64,000 nucleotides of DNA from Pithys albifrons albifrons (Eukaryota; Chordata; Aves; Passeriformes; Thamnophilidae): NCBI RefSeq assembly GCF_047495875.1, contig NC_092461.1:46145601-46209600 (forward strand), read 5' to 3'. Under the pieces are notes generated by a model that saw only the letters and a list, made by a program, of their open reading frames with translations, was not told the DNA's origin and made no database searches. The translations under genes were made by a program, and so were the position numbers. Positions 1 to 13,275 of this stretch are shown here, in pieces. How positions within the stretch are numbered: the first letter of the stretch is position 1; every line of letters starts with the position of its first letter.

Positions 1-2345
1 CACTGTCTGAGCACCAACAGGTACCCAGACACAGTTGTCTAAGGAAGACCTTTACTTTTTCTGCACACTCATTTCATTCTCAAAAAGCACCACTGGAGTA
101 CAGTCAGCATTAACACTCTGGAATGTTAGGGGGCCTCTGTCCTCCATTTAGCAGTCTGAAATCCTATACATGCTTCTTTCAACTGTTATGCTTATGCTCT
201 AAGTCTCCAGAGAGGCCACAGGATCTTCAGATAATTTTGTAAAGCAGGATGCAGACTGCTAGCATTAAGAGACTCCATACCACTTCCATACTGCAGTCTG
301 TCAAAAACAGAGCCAGGCTTGTCAAGTACTATACTTAAGTTTTCTGTTTAATGTTGGATGTTAAATATATCACCAATATCTACTGCAAAAGAAATATTAA
401 ATCCAGTAGGTATTTCTCACCAATCTTGCTAAAAATCCGCCAGCACTTCCCTCATTTACAGATGGTGTTGCTTCACACAGCTGGGATACAGCGTACACAA
501 TGAGCAGTTGTACTGAGGTAGCCAGTGGCATGCCATAGAGACAGCTACAGTTCTGATCATGTTCTAGCTACTGGAAATATTTAGACACATACACATCCCT
601 TCTATAACAAGTAAATTTTTATACTTTTTAGTGTGGCCAAGAAGGAATTTCATTAAAATTAATAACTTGAGCTGAAGCCTTTCAATAATAAAGACAGCAG
701 GCTGAAATCTTTATAATAGCTTCAATCAAATAACATGGCAGTTTGAAAAGTGAAGGTTTGGGGAAAACCTCACTGCTATTGCCACATAAAAGACCTCTCT
801 TCCTAAGTATTCCAGAGCATGAACCTGACAGTTGGCAGACAATATGCCTTTGACCATCCTGAAAATATCCACTAAACAAATTTTACACTCCAGAAGTAAA
901 CAGCCATAAACATACACCAGATCGTTTTAGTAGCTAATTTGTACAAGACAAGCCAGTGCTTTGGAAAGTTTGAATACTACTTTTGATAGTCCTAAAAACA
1001 TATGTAATGAAATGGGACAAGAGTTAAGTACAATGCAGCCTCTGCAGTTATCCAAAGAAGTTGTTTTACTTCTCAGTTTAAAAAAAGCAGCATTTTTCAT
1101 TGTACATTTAATGCTCAGTAGACTGCACGTTAGAAATTAAAGATCTTACTGAGCTTATTTATATTCTTTATGAGAAAAATTACTACCCTTGAAACAAAAC
1201 TATCCCAAAGAGACATCATTCGTATCATAAAGCTCATACTTCTGTTATACATTACTGAAAGACAAGACCTGAAACAGAACTGAAGTTTAAAAAACCCCAA
1301 TATATTGACTAGCATGTACATATAGAGATAGATGTTTAAGTTTACAAAAGTATTTGCATTATAACCCTATTCTCACATGTTAAGCTGCTACAGAGCAAGA
1401 CTGGCAGATAATAACGATTAATGCATTAAAAGTGTCCTGGTGACTTCCCTTGTCTTATTACACTGACTGAAAAAAGTACATTTTTCAAAACATTAAAAAA
1501 ATAGTTGACTGGAATCCTTTTATTTTTTTCCCAAAATACCTTTTTTCCTTTAAAGATTCACAGTTATAGAAAGACTTTTGAATGTATCATGTCTTTATTT
1601 CCTTTTATCACTATTGTACCACAGAAGTCATGTACTTGTAAAGTCCAGTGTGGGGCTGGTTACTTGATAATGTAGAAAGCAATAAATTTTGATAAAACTC
1701 TAAGTCACTACAAAGCCAAATCACTGTGTGTGATTAACTTAAACTCAGTTTGCACCTCTTTACCCTCCGTACTTCTCCTGTGTGTTCTTAAAAGGAAAAA
1801 ATAGAACACAGACAGATTAGACAAAGTATTCACTCTAACTTTGTGCAAGACTTTGGTTTAACATTCAGCCTTATCAGCCAGTTTAGTTAAGTTCACCAGA
1901 AAAGCATAGCTCCTACAAGCTTAGTTCCAAGAATATACTTAGTACTTTATTTTCTATCCTGGAGTACTTTTACGTTAAGCACATGGTTATGATCCTTTTT
2001 ATAAGGACATCAAGTGGTATTTTACTTAATCAAGTTCAAATGTTATTTGTTCATAATAAATCATTGGGATTAGTGAGGCATTATTGAGCTAGTTTTTAGC
2101 AGGCACATGCATGTGCATATATTAATGTGTTGTTGCAATGTTCAGTGATTCTCAGATTTCCCCTACTATTTCATTCAGTAAAATGGATTAAACCCAAATG
2201 TCTTCTACCAAGTACTAATTACATAGAGATTAGATGCACAAAAATAATTTAACATGTGCTTAAAATTCTTAGCACTTACCAGAAAGGTGTTCCAATAAAC
2301 AAACAAATTTGATTCTTTCACATGTGTCACATTAATTTCACTTAC
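1..2345 (-). other. EBAG9 intron 6, left part
   Basis: AT-rich intronic sequence. I looked on the minus strand for the coiled-coil C-terminal exon and its stop codon and did not find it. No clear repeat is seen; the short open frames here have no recognisable similarity. Confidence 0.75.
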
Positions 2346-2437
2346 CTAAGAACTTCTTCTGCCTGCCAGGCAGCATCTTCCTCTTCTTCCCAGGCATTGG
2401 TATTTTCCTGCCAAGTATCCAAGTCCCCAAGTTCAGG
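2346..2437 (-). CDS. EBAG9: EBAG9 coding exon (residues 144-173)
   Basis: 92 bases. It starts PELGDLDTWQENTNAW, continues with an EEEEDAAWQAEEVL stretch and ends two bases into an Arg codon at donor GTAAGT. The remaining exon (QQKLADREKR-type coiled coil in relatives) is beyond position 1. Confidence 0.97.
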
Positions 2438-5400
2438 CTGAAACCAAAGAGAAGCTCTAAGCACATGGAAAAAAATAGAACACTGGTGTGTGGCTGCCAG
2501 AGTGACTCCTGGATGGTGAGACAAGAAAGTTTCTTTAATATCCATTTTTAAACTTAATGCTTCAGACTTACAGAAGTACTCAAGATATGTCAGTGCTTCT
2601 CAACTTTTTTCTATACTTTTGTCTATACTTTTTTCCCTGCTCTAATACTGAGGTTTTCCAGTTGTCAAATAGTTTTATGGACAAAAGCAGGAAAAAAGTA
2701 CTGACGTGCATTTTTGCTTAAGAGGAAATAAATTAAGCAGATTAAATAACTAGATAGTGCATAAGACTTCTGGAAGCTGCATGGACGACCCAACACGTAC
2801 ATACATACGTTTGCATGTCCAGTATCAGCTGAGTGACACTTTTACTCACTGAAAGTCCTTTCCTGAACTGTTTTCATTATGGACAGTGTAGGGAGGTGGT
2901 ACAACCACCCTGTACTGCTTCCTGCCTAGACACTTCTGTGCACTACCTAACCAAAGCAGAAGCACTGCTAAAAAAGGGAAAGGCCAATGGAGGGAAAGCA
3001 TCTCCTGCTAAATGCCCAGGTTGTTGGGTAACTAGAATATTTTTTCAAAGGCTAAAGAGCAAAAATTAGAGGACTGTTAGAGTACAATCCCTACAGAAAG
3101 GGAGAAGCAGAAAGTTAAAAATGGATCCAAGATACTAAAGCAAAGGTAACATAAGAGGCTTTCAAGAAAGCCATCTACTCTTCTTAGTAACTTACTGCAT
3201 AGAATCCAAAAAACACACAGTTCATTGGTTTAGCAGATTTCCAGGCACAGAAGTGTATGGAAGTTTATCTTTTTATCACTGATCTGTCAATTTTCTCAGT
3301 AGAATATATTAGTTAAAATGAGATGAACCACTTCATTCTTTGAACCAAATATTCAATTTTAAAACAATCTACATTATTCCACAACTTTTCTTAGTCTGCA
3401 CAATGTAGACCTTAGGCAGACTATTCCTTCCCCTACAGAATAGTCATTTAACCATCAAGTACAAGATCAATACTTACCGACTGGTGAATAAAAGGAATAT
3501 CTTGTGTAGCTGCTAATCTGCTAGAGAATCCTGTGTTTCCCTCTGGGATCCCAAAATTTAAAGGCTCTCGTTTCTTAATAACTATCTGAAAATATTCAAA
3601 AACAGGAATAAAAAGTAGAAAATTAAAGCACACAGATTCTTTGGTGATCATTTAGCTCTGTGCCTGTGAAGGTTCATCTACACAACACAACACTGTGTCT
3701 CAAACTTGGTCAGGTTCTGGAAGCTGTACAGCCAAATGAACTGACAAGTGAAAGATACTAAATGCAAAAGACAAGAATTGCCCCTCCCCACATTAGCTTC
3801 TTCTTTAGTCACATGGAGACCTATGACTGTAATCAAGACAGAAAATGGGCACAAAGAATTACAGATCAAATAGCCACATTTCCCAGTACTAATAGAAGTT
3901 ACCAACTGTAACATATTCCTTGGAGAAATCCTGTCTCTGTGATAGGTCACTGTAAGATACAACTCCCGAGGGCAGTGCTGTCTGCACTGCTGTACTGCAC
4001 TGTAATGTGAGCTCTCAGCTACTTCAACCACATATCTGTTCAGTTTCAATAGCTGCAAATTCTCTTATCACATCAACTAGTAAAGCTTCATGCTGGTTTG
4101 GCTGAAAAACATGTACTAGTGCTTCTACCAAAAGGCATAGCATGTTAGCAAATTTAACATGGTTGCTAAGATCACATACCCCTCCTTTGTCTGGACTGCA
4201 AGTCACAAACTTATTTTGTTTAGGTCTACTTTAAGTTCCTGCTGCTTCCCACTGAGGTAGATTCACAGTTCCAATGAGTGCACATATGCAAGAAAGGAAA
4301 CAGGACTAGACAATCTTAATTAGCAATGACAGACTTATTTGACTGAAGTTCTATTGCCAAATAGACTCGTGTAGATGAGTGGTCACATGAGTAAATTCTA
4401 CCTCAAATCTTGGAGTGGGGTTTATACTGAGCCAACATTCAGTGGAAATACAAACATAAATTCATATTCAAGGGTGGTAAGTAGGCCAAGTTAACAGGAA
4501 TGTTCTTTACAGTGCTTGCAGCCATCCCTAGAGATACATTTAAACTAAACTCAGTGTACAGTGCTCAAACAGGATAGACTCTTCTCCAGTTTGGTTCTGA
4601 ACCTGAAAGTCATTCTATTAGGCAAAAAATGTCAGTGGGTATAAAGGAGAAATCTACTTCTCCCCAGTCCTCCCCTGCCCCTCAATTTTGAGAGATCAAA
4701 ATCATTAGAAGAATTTAGTCCACAGAATACTACAGATGTGGAATGTACAGAAAACAAACACCAGTATCAGCTCCAGTTCATAGGACTACAGGAAGATTCA
4801 AGTTGGAAGGGGCCTCAGAAGGTCTGTAACCCAACCTCCTCCTCAAAGCACTGTCAGCTCTAAGGCTGATGAAAGTACTCTGGACTTATCCACTTGGGGC
4901 TCGAAAACTTTCAGAGATGAAGCCTGCACAACTTCTCTGGTAACCTGTTCCAATACTTGACAGTCTTTATTGTGAGGTTTTCCAAATAGCTCAAAGATCT
5001 AGAAGTACCTAGCTGAAAGATTTGCACACAGAAACAAAACTTGCACTTAGCAGAAGTTAAATCAGCATTTATTTACAATGATGATGTTCCTATAGATATA
5101 ACCTCTGTCTTGTCTGCATTATAAAAACAGCTATCAGAAGCGCAAGCTATTTTGAAATACCAGTTCCCTAATTCCAGCCTCCCCAGTATATAACTTGGCT
5201 AAACAGGTAATCATTGTTTTCTGCAACTGTAGTTCTGCTCTCTCAGACTTCAATAGAACAGGGCACAGAATGTTTCTGTTCAAACACTGGAAGGGTATGA
5301 GTACAACCATTGTTGTGCAGTGTCCTACTTTCAGAATTAAAGTGACTAGACAGTTCTCATATTAGACTTCCCAGAACCTTCAGATTATGAAATTATTCGT

Positions 5401-8400
5401 AAGTTTCCAATGACATTAAGACTAAAGATATAATCATGAAATAGCATCATATTGTTAAGATCTCAAAGCGTCAGCATTTTTAACAGGACATGTTAAACTA
5501 CACACTAGCATCTATTCTCATTTCAACAGGACAGCTTAATTTTACTGACATCACCTTCTGTAAGTTGCTGATTTAGTTATAGCCAATTTTAAAGCAAGGA
5601 AACTCCTCTGTAAGTATAGCTGAAAGCACAAGACTTACTTTTTGAGTTTTTCTAATAGTTGGTGTCATATCTTTGAAATAATCAGGTTCCATTTGTTCCA
5701 AAGGATTTTGCTGAGCAGCCACATTACCATTGCCACCTTCAATCTTCACACTGGTAGGTGCATCTTCATCCCATGAAGACCAGTCTTCTACTTCAGGCTG
5801 AAAAAAGTATACAGTACAAGTTAATACTATCTGCAAGTAAAAACTTGTCTTTTTGTATCTTGCTAAGATATATAGTTAATATTATACAGCATACATAGTA
5901 GTATTATATCTTTCCTGGATATATAGCAACCCAGTTGTAGCACTGGTATAATCACTCTGTTAAGGGATTATCTATTAAGTCACCTACCACTTTAACAATT
6001 ACCTGTTTAGGAACAGATGAATAATCCACTGTGGTTGGCAAAGTTATTTGGTCTCCACTTAACTTTCGTCCTCTTCCAGACCTGAAAGAAAAATGTAGGA
6101 TTCCTCCAAGCTCTGAAAATATGAGCACTAAGTTTAAAAAAAAACAAAAAAGGAAGTCTGAGAACAGTACTATTGAAAATAGTCATGGCTAAAACATTTA
6201 GTGCTTCAACTACCTTAGTATTAACTACTGCCAGTAAAAGTCTGCTAAGCAAAGGAATTTCATAATGAATTTAAAGCAGTGTTCACATGAATTTCGAAGT
6301 GCAATTTATTTTTTTAACTGCAGCAGAAATAGAGGAGAAATACTTTTGAGAAATAGAAAATGGACAAATTAACTCAATTATTTGCACAAGTCAGTTACAA
6401 TTTTTACTGTCAGTGCTTATAAAGCAAGCACTAGCATTCTACATTTGTCAAAGAACTTTTCTACTGTACACTGAAAAATTTTTCTATGTCTTCAACATTA
6501 AGCTGAGCGTAACAAATTGCTTTCTGAGCTGCTTGATTTGAAAGCCCCTCTACTTTTTCCTGCAAAGTCTAAACAGAGGTAGAGCAAGATTATGCAAGTT
6601 AAGAGGTTTTGTTCAATTCATACTTCTACTAAAAGAACAGTTTCAATGCATTTCAGCAACTATATCAAATAATTTTAACTGAAAACAAACACTAATGCAT
6701 TGCAGATAAACCACCTAGTTAGATAATGACAGTATTCAAAGACCACTATAATAATTAAAATATTCTTAGCTGACATTCATTGTATTTTAAAACCTTACAA
6801 CACAAGAGAATGAAATTAAGGCTTACACTCATGTTTTCTCCAAGGCGTGTAAGCTTCTATAGCAAAACAGATGTATGTAATTGACCTTGTGCAGCTCAGA
6901 CAAGTTAAATTTTGTTTCTTACTACTGATAAGAATAAAACTGGGAAACTTCAATTTGTAGTTTCCACCCATTAGTTTTAATATTATAGAACATACTACCA
7001 TCAACTCAGACTAGCTGAATTGCTTATAATATCACCTCTGCTGCATGCTGGTGAGTGACTAGATACATTTTTTTTTTTATTTTAGGACCAACAGATTCCT
7101 CCTTAGGGAAGATCAGGTGCTATCCCCAAATTATCAAGTTTTATATAAGTAACTCTATTTCCTTTACAAATTTTCCTTTAAGCTGAAAAGCAACAGAGTT
7201 TAAGGGTAAAGGAAGGTAAAAACATTGTTCCCTCAAACACATCAGAGACTTCTGGTTGACTAGATTTAGGTAACATCTCTAAAGGAAACCCAAACTTGGA
7301 AACATGCTCCTTCAGATGTGTACAACATACATATCTTTAATTCTATTCTAAGCCATCACTTCTCCACTTACATATATTCTCATAATATGTGTATTTACAT
7401 TTATATATTTCTCCACTGATATGATCTAGAAGACTCCAGCAATTGGCTTGTAACAAACACTCACCTAGTCAAAATGATTACACTAACAAGGGTGAAGGTA
7501 GGAGGAAAGCTTTTGTCATACAACATGGGAAAGAGTATGCTACACAAAGCAGAACTGAGGAAGGCTACCTATCTCCACTTCTACACAGGGAACAAGATGC
7601 TTATAGGAACTGTTGCTTCACAACCATCATTAGAAAGATACTGATCACCACTCTGAATGTCAAATGCCTCATGAATTCTTGGGTTTGTTTCTCCTTACTA
7701 GTCAGCAACACCCACATTTCTCAGCTGGAGAAAATAACTAGAGATTTTAAGCAGAATTAAGTTTCATCTCTTTTTACACTTACACGTTTTTTTTCCTGGA
7801 AACTGGACTCAGGCAGGCTGTTGTTTATCAAAATAAGATTTAACTAAAGAGATGACTAGTTCTATATGTAAGCTCTACACTTACTAGAAAGATATATAAT
7901 CTCTACAGGCACTTGTTCAAATAAAAACCCCAGTATAAATTATATCATGCATGTAAGTACTAGATCATTTCTGTTGAATTAAAATGCACATTTAATTAAA
8001 TCACATTTGCTGGTTATCAGGCATACTGATTTGAAGGGGTGGATTACAGGGCAACAAAATTTATCAAGCTACACTTTACAGCTGACAGTGAATAGGATAA
8101 ATGTTGGTAGTTAATGGACTGAATTAGTTTGATCCACTGACTTGTTTATCTGAAAGATTTTAAATTTTCAATCCTTCAGCTAAATGCTATTCACAAAAGA
8201 AAAGGTTTTGTACTTTTTTTACTTTCAAGCAGTTTCTCATCTGTTCATTTCACGGTTTTAGTTCATGCAGTTGAAAAAAGGATGAAAATACTGTTATTAC
8301 ATCTACAAAACAATTATCTGCTTATAAAAACTATCTTAACACTTAGAGAAATGACAAGTCCAATAATATAGAAGTTATCATCAACTCTGTTCTGACTTCT

Positions 8401-9550
8401 TTCAGAACTTGAACAGCAAGTATTCTTAATTTAATTTGGCATTCAAATCATAGAACTAAGGCTGACATCTATATAGTTGTATGCAGCATTAAAATGTCCC
8501 TTTTTAAAGCATCACTTGATCTGTAGTAAATTTACCAGTAAGTTGAGAACTTCCTCTTATTCTTTGAATGAGTAAAGGCAAAGAGGAAATAAATAGTTAT
8601 TTTCTGTCTACCACATACTCTGCATATGCTTTAACCTCATTGACAAAGTTGCTGTCATCATACACAAAAAGAAAATACAATTCTCCAGACTGCTATTTGT
8701 TTATGTAAAACAACATACTGCAAGAGCAGCCAGAAGCACAGTAGTTCATGTGAGAACACAGTGTCAAGATCTGCCTCAGGTACTGTGCCACTATTACTGA
8801 ACTCTACCACTACACAACTCTAACTCTTGAGGGTTTGAGAATGCTTCTCAGTACTACACCACTGCGTTCATGGGTCAAAGGAACACTGCATATGGCTTAC
8901 AAGAGTATGAAAAAAATAAGTCATTATTCATCATTTAACTTCATTGAATTTCCATCACTGTCCTCCAAATTCTTGAAAGAATCTTAAATAGGCAGAAGAA
9001 TCTGAAGTTTCAGGCAACTGGGTTTTGACAAATCAGGATGAGAATTGCCTATATTTATAGTGAAAAACAACGGCCTGATGACAGGGTGGATGCGGCCACT
9101 AACAGAGTCTCTTAAAAACAAACTATCACTTGCCAAATACTTTTAGAAAACATGGAAAACATCTTTCTTCCTAGTTTGACAAGGAATAGTTTTAAAAAAC
9201 AACTTTAAAACCCAACATAGCTGTTTAGAAAACCTCATTCAGCTATCATACAACAAAATGCACTCACAAATGCACTACACAGACTTCTGGAACTCTGAAG
9301 ACATGCAAATTAAAGAATGAATTTGACTTAGTTTTCATCTGTCTTGATTGTTTTGCAATTAGTAAAAACAGAATTGGGAAAATTGAGGGTGGGTGCTGGA
9401 AGAAGAAAAGTGTAAGAACTTGTAATTGAAAAAGAAAATGCAACCAAGTTAAATAAGACATGTTTACCTGCATATTAACTTTTTAATGAAAGAAAGCACT
9501 GCTGCCAGACAAGTACAGACTTTAAAGAGTCGAAACTGTGTTATGGCCAT
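2346..9550 (-). CDS. EBAG9: EBAG9 (RCAS1), residues 1-173, last exon outside window
   Basis: Four coding exons on the minus strand join in frame: 9550-9468, 6081-6003, 5797-5639 and 3585-3478, then 2437-2346, which makes five segments counting the start exon. The product follows human EBAG9 almost residue for residue (213 aa in human; 173 aa plus two bases of an Arg codon here). It begins MAITQFRLFK and has a short hydrophobic segment at about residues 8-27 that keeps Cys12 and Cys27, reported as palmitoylation sites in the mammalian protein. A basic SGRGRK stretch, an acidic Trp-rich middle (WSSWDED) and the ENTNAWEEEEDAAW region follow. The C-terminal coiled-coil exon (about 40 aa) is not found in 1-2345 and must lie further left. 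Known role of the family: a Golgi and vesicle-associated modulator of regulated exocytosis that binds SNAPIN and damps cytotoxic granule release. All introns have GT/AG ends and no frame damage is visible. Confidence 0.97.
3478..3585 (-). CDS. EBAG9: EBAG9 coding exon (residues 108-143)
   Basis: 108 bases (36 codons), phase 0. It reads IVIKKREPLNFGIPEG, continues through SSRLAATQD, and ends PFIHQS at donor GTAAGT. It is nearly identical to the mammalian exon. Confidence 0.97.
4773..4990 (-). mobile_element. CR1 LINE 3' fragment, antisense
   Basis: The plus strand reads CAAGTTGGAAGGGGCCTCAG, then CACAACTTCTCTGGTAACC and TGTTCCAATACTTGACAG, the complement of a CR1 3' end. It lies in EBAG9 intron 4, in the same orientation as the gene. 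Confidence 0.85.
5639..5797 (-). CDS. EBAG9: EBAG9 coding exon (residues 55-107)
   Basis: 159 bases (53 codons), phase 0 at both ends. It starts PEVEDWSSWDED and ends DYFKDMTPTIRKTQK before GTAAGT. The acceptor junction CAG/CCTGAA is the same as that of the exon at 2346-2437. Confidence 0.97.
6003..6081 (-). CDS. EBAG9: EBAG9 coding exon (residues 28-54)
   Basis: 79 bases between CTTTCAG and GTAATT. It completes the split Arg codon and reads SGRGRKLSGDQITLPTT, then VDYSSVPKQ, ending in phase 0. Only 205 bases of intron separate it from the next exon. Confidence 0.96.
6082..9467 (-). other. EBAG9 intron 2
   Basis: 3.4 kb of AT-rich intron between the first two coding exons. I see homopolymer runs but no exon, RNA gene or clear transposon. 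Confidence 0.75.
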
Positions 9551-9565
9551 GGTGAGAAACCCTTC
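9468..9565 (-). CDS. EBAG9: EBAG9 first coding exon (residues 1-28)
   Basis: The acceptor is a pyrimidine-rich CTTTTGCAG and the exon carries 15 bases of 5' leader before ATG at 9550-9548. It encodes MAITQFRLFK, then VCTCLAAVLSFIKKLIC, and ends two bases into an Arg codon at donor GTAAAC. This is the membrane-anchoring N terminus with Cys12 and Cys27 kept. Confidence 0.95.
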
Positions 9566-11794
9566 CTGCAAAAGAAAAAAATTAGATGCAGAGGATTATA
9601 CATCTTTATATGGTTCTTAAAGCCAATTACCTTAGTTGCTGCTAAGCAAGGAGCATTCTGTGAAACTGTATTAATGCAAGAAGAGAGATGAGGTACCTGC
9701 AGCAAAGATGCCACCTGCCTATTATAAGGACATTTCACTGATGTAAATAATGCAAGGATCTAATGTACACGGCCTTTAACAAAACAGCACATAATCATAG
9801 GTAAAGTCACCGTTAGAAGACACTTTTAAAGTGAAGTGCAGACAACCAGTTGCAGTGACAGTACAGCTGATACGTTTCAGACACTACTAGTGACACTGAA
9901 CACTGGCAATGCAAGCAGAGCAGAATAATTATCAGAGAGAAGCTCATGCCTACTTGAGCATGCCTTCCATACACAAATTATAAATTTAGTCATTAGGTCA
10001 AAAAATAAAATTGGCTTTTTAAATTTACTTTCCATTTTGATGGAAATGTATGATGAGAATAAACACTGGTTATTTTAGAATCAGTGTTGCTGAAAAATCA
10101 TCATCAAAGAAAGACTGTTCATGTTGTGTGCACTACAGCACCAGTTCACCCCCAGATCTATTGATATTTCTATGCCAGACTGGATCATGATAGCAAACCC
10201 AGACAAGAAAAAACACTTTGGCTGGAGCCACTCCTGTTAGTTGCTGTTTTTCAGTGACAATTTCATAATCTAGAGAATTTATACTCAGCGTATCACATCA
10301 TTTCAACAGATCACCTCAAATAGGTACTGACTGACTAAGCATATCTGTTATAATTCAAGGATTGTTTTTCTCTCTTCTACAGGTGAACATTTCAGAGTAA
10401 ACAATAAGAGGTTAGGCTTCACAAATAGCTTGTCATTATGTACATCTACACTTCTAACAACATTTTCTGTTGCAAGTTTAACGTACCTCCTGGTGAGAAG
10501 AGAAGGCAGCCCTGTGACATTTTCCTCAGGCCATGAGTATTCCATTGAAGGACAGCTTGATTTCAAATATGCTATTGCATTTAAATCACTTTTTATATTC
10601 CAGGCTTTAAGTTAGGAAGAGTCAGGAAGGTGGATCATTAGGTAGGCTGCTCCAATACTGTCCTGAGGATTTTATTAAAAAGGTACATAATGGGATTTGT
10701 GAGCTTCACGGAGCATAGATTTATTTTTATTGGTGCTCATTTGCTACATAATGTAACTACTATTAAACACTGTAGTAATATAGTACTGGAAATATTGCTT
10801 CACATATAGTCCAGAACAGGAATTTCTGCTACTGAAAAATCATACAGGGTGGCTATTAAACAAACAGGCCCTTTTACTGCAAAATGGAAGGTTAAGTCAG
10901 TAAGTAACCACCAAAGTACAGACTGCACTGTTGAGCTGTAGCTCAGAAGGACCTCAGTGGACACACATCAACTCTACTTCAACATTAGTGTTGTTTTATT
11001 TTATTTCATGGGACACTTAAAAACGTGGAGAATCTTGTACATTAGTGGATTGGCTCTTCATCTAACAGAAATAGGAAGGAGTCAGACTTCCCACAAAGAA
11101 GCAAGAACAAACATCATCCAACACAATTAGCTTTTAGTTTAAAAGACTGGATCATCATTTCATATTGTGCTCAAGCACTTCCTTACCTTCCAGAATGAGC
11201 AATGTTGACAATATCACAATGACAGAAGAATGCATCAGTCAAGAATTTGAAGTATTCAGAAATAAGGGATGTAAGTGAAAGCAGAATGGATTAGATGAGA
11301 TTAGATGGAAAGTTTTCTATTCTAAAAGTAGAAATTACTGTAAACCAACACTAAATTGGTGAAAGAAAATACTATTTTTAGAAGAGACAGCTAGAAGCTA
11401 TCTACCTGGCATGAAAACCAGGTGACCTGCTGAAATGAGAATAAAGGCACACCTTTTCTGAAAGGAAGCTTGTTTAGAAGCTCACTCCACTCTATCAGAA
11501 TTCACTCTAACAGCTTGGAGGGCAGGAGAGAAAGAGTAGAATAGCACTTAATATTTGAAAGAGTAAAGCCATCTTCCCCTGTTCACACTATCTAACTGCC
11601 TTATTGGACAGTACAGATAGATGCTAAATTTAAAAAAAACCAACACGAAAATGAACTGTTGATTGAAAAGGTTGTCTTGAGTAACCATTACTCAAAAACC
11701 TCTGCAGACTCATTATTATTTATGCTGCAAGTCAAGGGACTTGGAAGTTTACAAAGTGCAAAACTAAAATAAAAAACCTTCAGGTGTGTCAATT

Positions 11795-11832
11795 ATATAT
11801 ATATAAACATATATATATGTATGCATACATAT
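11795..11832. repeat. TA-rich microsatellite
   Basis: TATATATATATAAACATATA and similar; simple repeat in EBAG9 intron 1. Confidence 0.85.
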
Positions 11833-12239
11833 TTATGAGCCCAGTTTTTCAACTAATCTCCATTTTTTCATTTATTAAATTGTATCCTGTATTTTATATT
11901 TATTCTCGACATAAAGCTAAACAACTGAAAAAAAAAAACTGGAATCCACAAGAAATTTGGCTTGCAGGCTTCTGAAATCCACTGATGACAAGAATTAGCC
12001 ACCAAAAGTTAATCCATTTTAATCCATTTCCCAGGTCATTTGGTCATTCCTATACATGAGTGACTACACTTCCAGTATCACCAGCATGCCTGTTTGGCAG
12101 GGTTCAATACGTTTCATCATTCCCCACAACAATCAGATAACTTGTGCCTCTCCACTTTCCTGGTGTCATGCCAAGATTTCAGAGTTACAGCAAGACACAC
12201 ATGTCCACTTAACACATTTGTATCAGAGCTGTATTTCAC

Positions 12240-12325
12240 TTCAGCTGGGGCAGAACTAGGCCCTTCAAAAGCTAGACTTGATGGTCTTGGAGGTTTTTTC
12301 CAACCTTAATGATTCTTTGATTTGA
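12240..12325 (+). mobile_element. CR1 LINE 3' tail, sense
   Basis: CTAGACTTGATGGTCTTGG then TTCCAACCTTAATGATTCTT, the sense-strand CR1 end with its degenerate ATTCTTTGA repeats. Very short, and the only CR1 in this orientation. Confidence 0.75.
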
Positions 12326-13039
12326 GACAGTAAGTAGTGTTTTGTCTACCTCTTCTCTGAGTCTTGATTGCACTCTTCTCAATTAAGCTCTGTACACTAG
12401 AAATTGTCAGATGCACAACCAGATTTTTGGCAGCAATATACTATCAGCTAACCATAGCAATACTGCACTAGTTTTTATACTGCTAATTAAGATATGAAGC
12501 AGAATATACACATTAATTTCAGCAATACGCTAAAAGCTGTTTAAAAGACAATCTTGAACCAATTATTGTCTCAAGATAAGGACAGGTAAAACATTTTCCC
12601 CTGAGTCTGAAATTGCACTTGAAACATGTGCATTGTTGCTCTAAGGATTGCAATACCTGAAAAGTTAAAGGTTAAACCTTTAGGTTTTCAGTTTTAGTTG
12701 GTGTCTTTTGGGGTTGGGTTTTTTTATATGTGGGATTTTTTTTAAGTTAATTAAATTGCTCAAGGTGAGCAATTTTGTATTCTGAAGTAGTTGTGTGAAT
12801 ACAGATGTACATAGAACCTTAGTTTTCTTCAGTTCACTGCACACTTAATTCACCCAATATTGTTACACTAAACTTAAACAAGTTTTTAATACTTTCCTTG
12901 TTCTTTCTCAGGCACTGAAAAGAAGCACAGACATGTATTGTGAGGGTGGCAGTGGGTCTGTGGATCCTCTAATATCTGAGGTAATTGATGAGGAAATTTA
13001 TCTTGAACAGCTCAAGGTGTATCCTTGAAAGAAGAGCAG

Positions 13040-13275
13040 TTTGGAGTGCACTCTTAAGGAGGAGGGAGCCACCCGAAGAATGTAACAGACCTTGTAGCCA
13101 ATAAAATGTTTCCGTCGATGCTTAACAGAACTGAATAGCCAATTACGTGATGACATCCTGCATACAAGAAGTAGATAAGAGTGAAGTTCAAACTAAAGGT
13201 CTTAGTTCTTTGTTCTGCTGCTTCCTGAGTCTGTCTCGACCTCTTCTGACCACCATAACTCACCACCCTACACCA
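13040..13275 (+). mobile_element. Probable LTR fragment, sense
   Basis: It has an LTR-like promoter layout: two CCAAT boxes (GTAGCCAATAAAA and ATAGCCAATTACG), a TGACATC element, a weak TATA-like AGATAAGAG, then a pyrimidine-rich stretch with CTGAGTCTGTCTCGACC. The ends and any duplication are not resolved. Confidence 0.5.

Larger units (their letters stand above)
2438..5638 (-). other. EBAG9 introns 5 and 4 (around exon 3478-3585)
   Basis: Introns at 2438-3477 and 3586-5638, AT-rich, with standard borders. The second contains one antisense CR1 fragment (separate entry). Nothing else is recognised. Confidence 0.8.
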
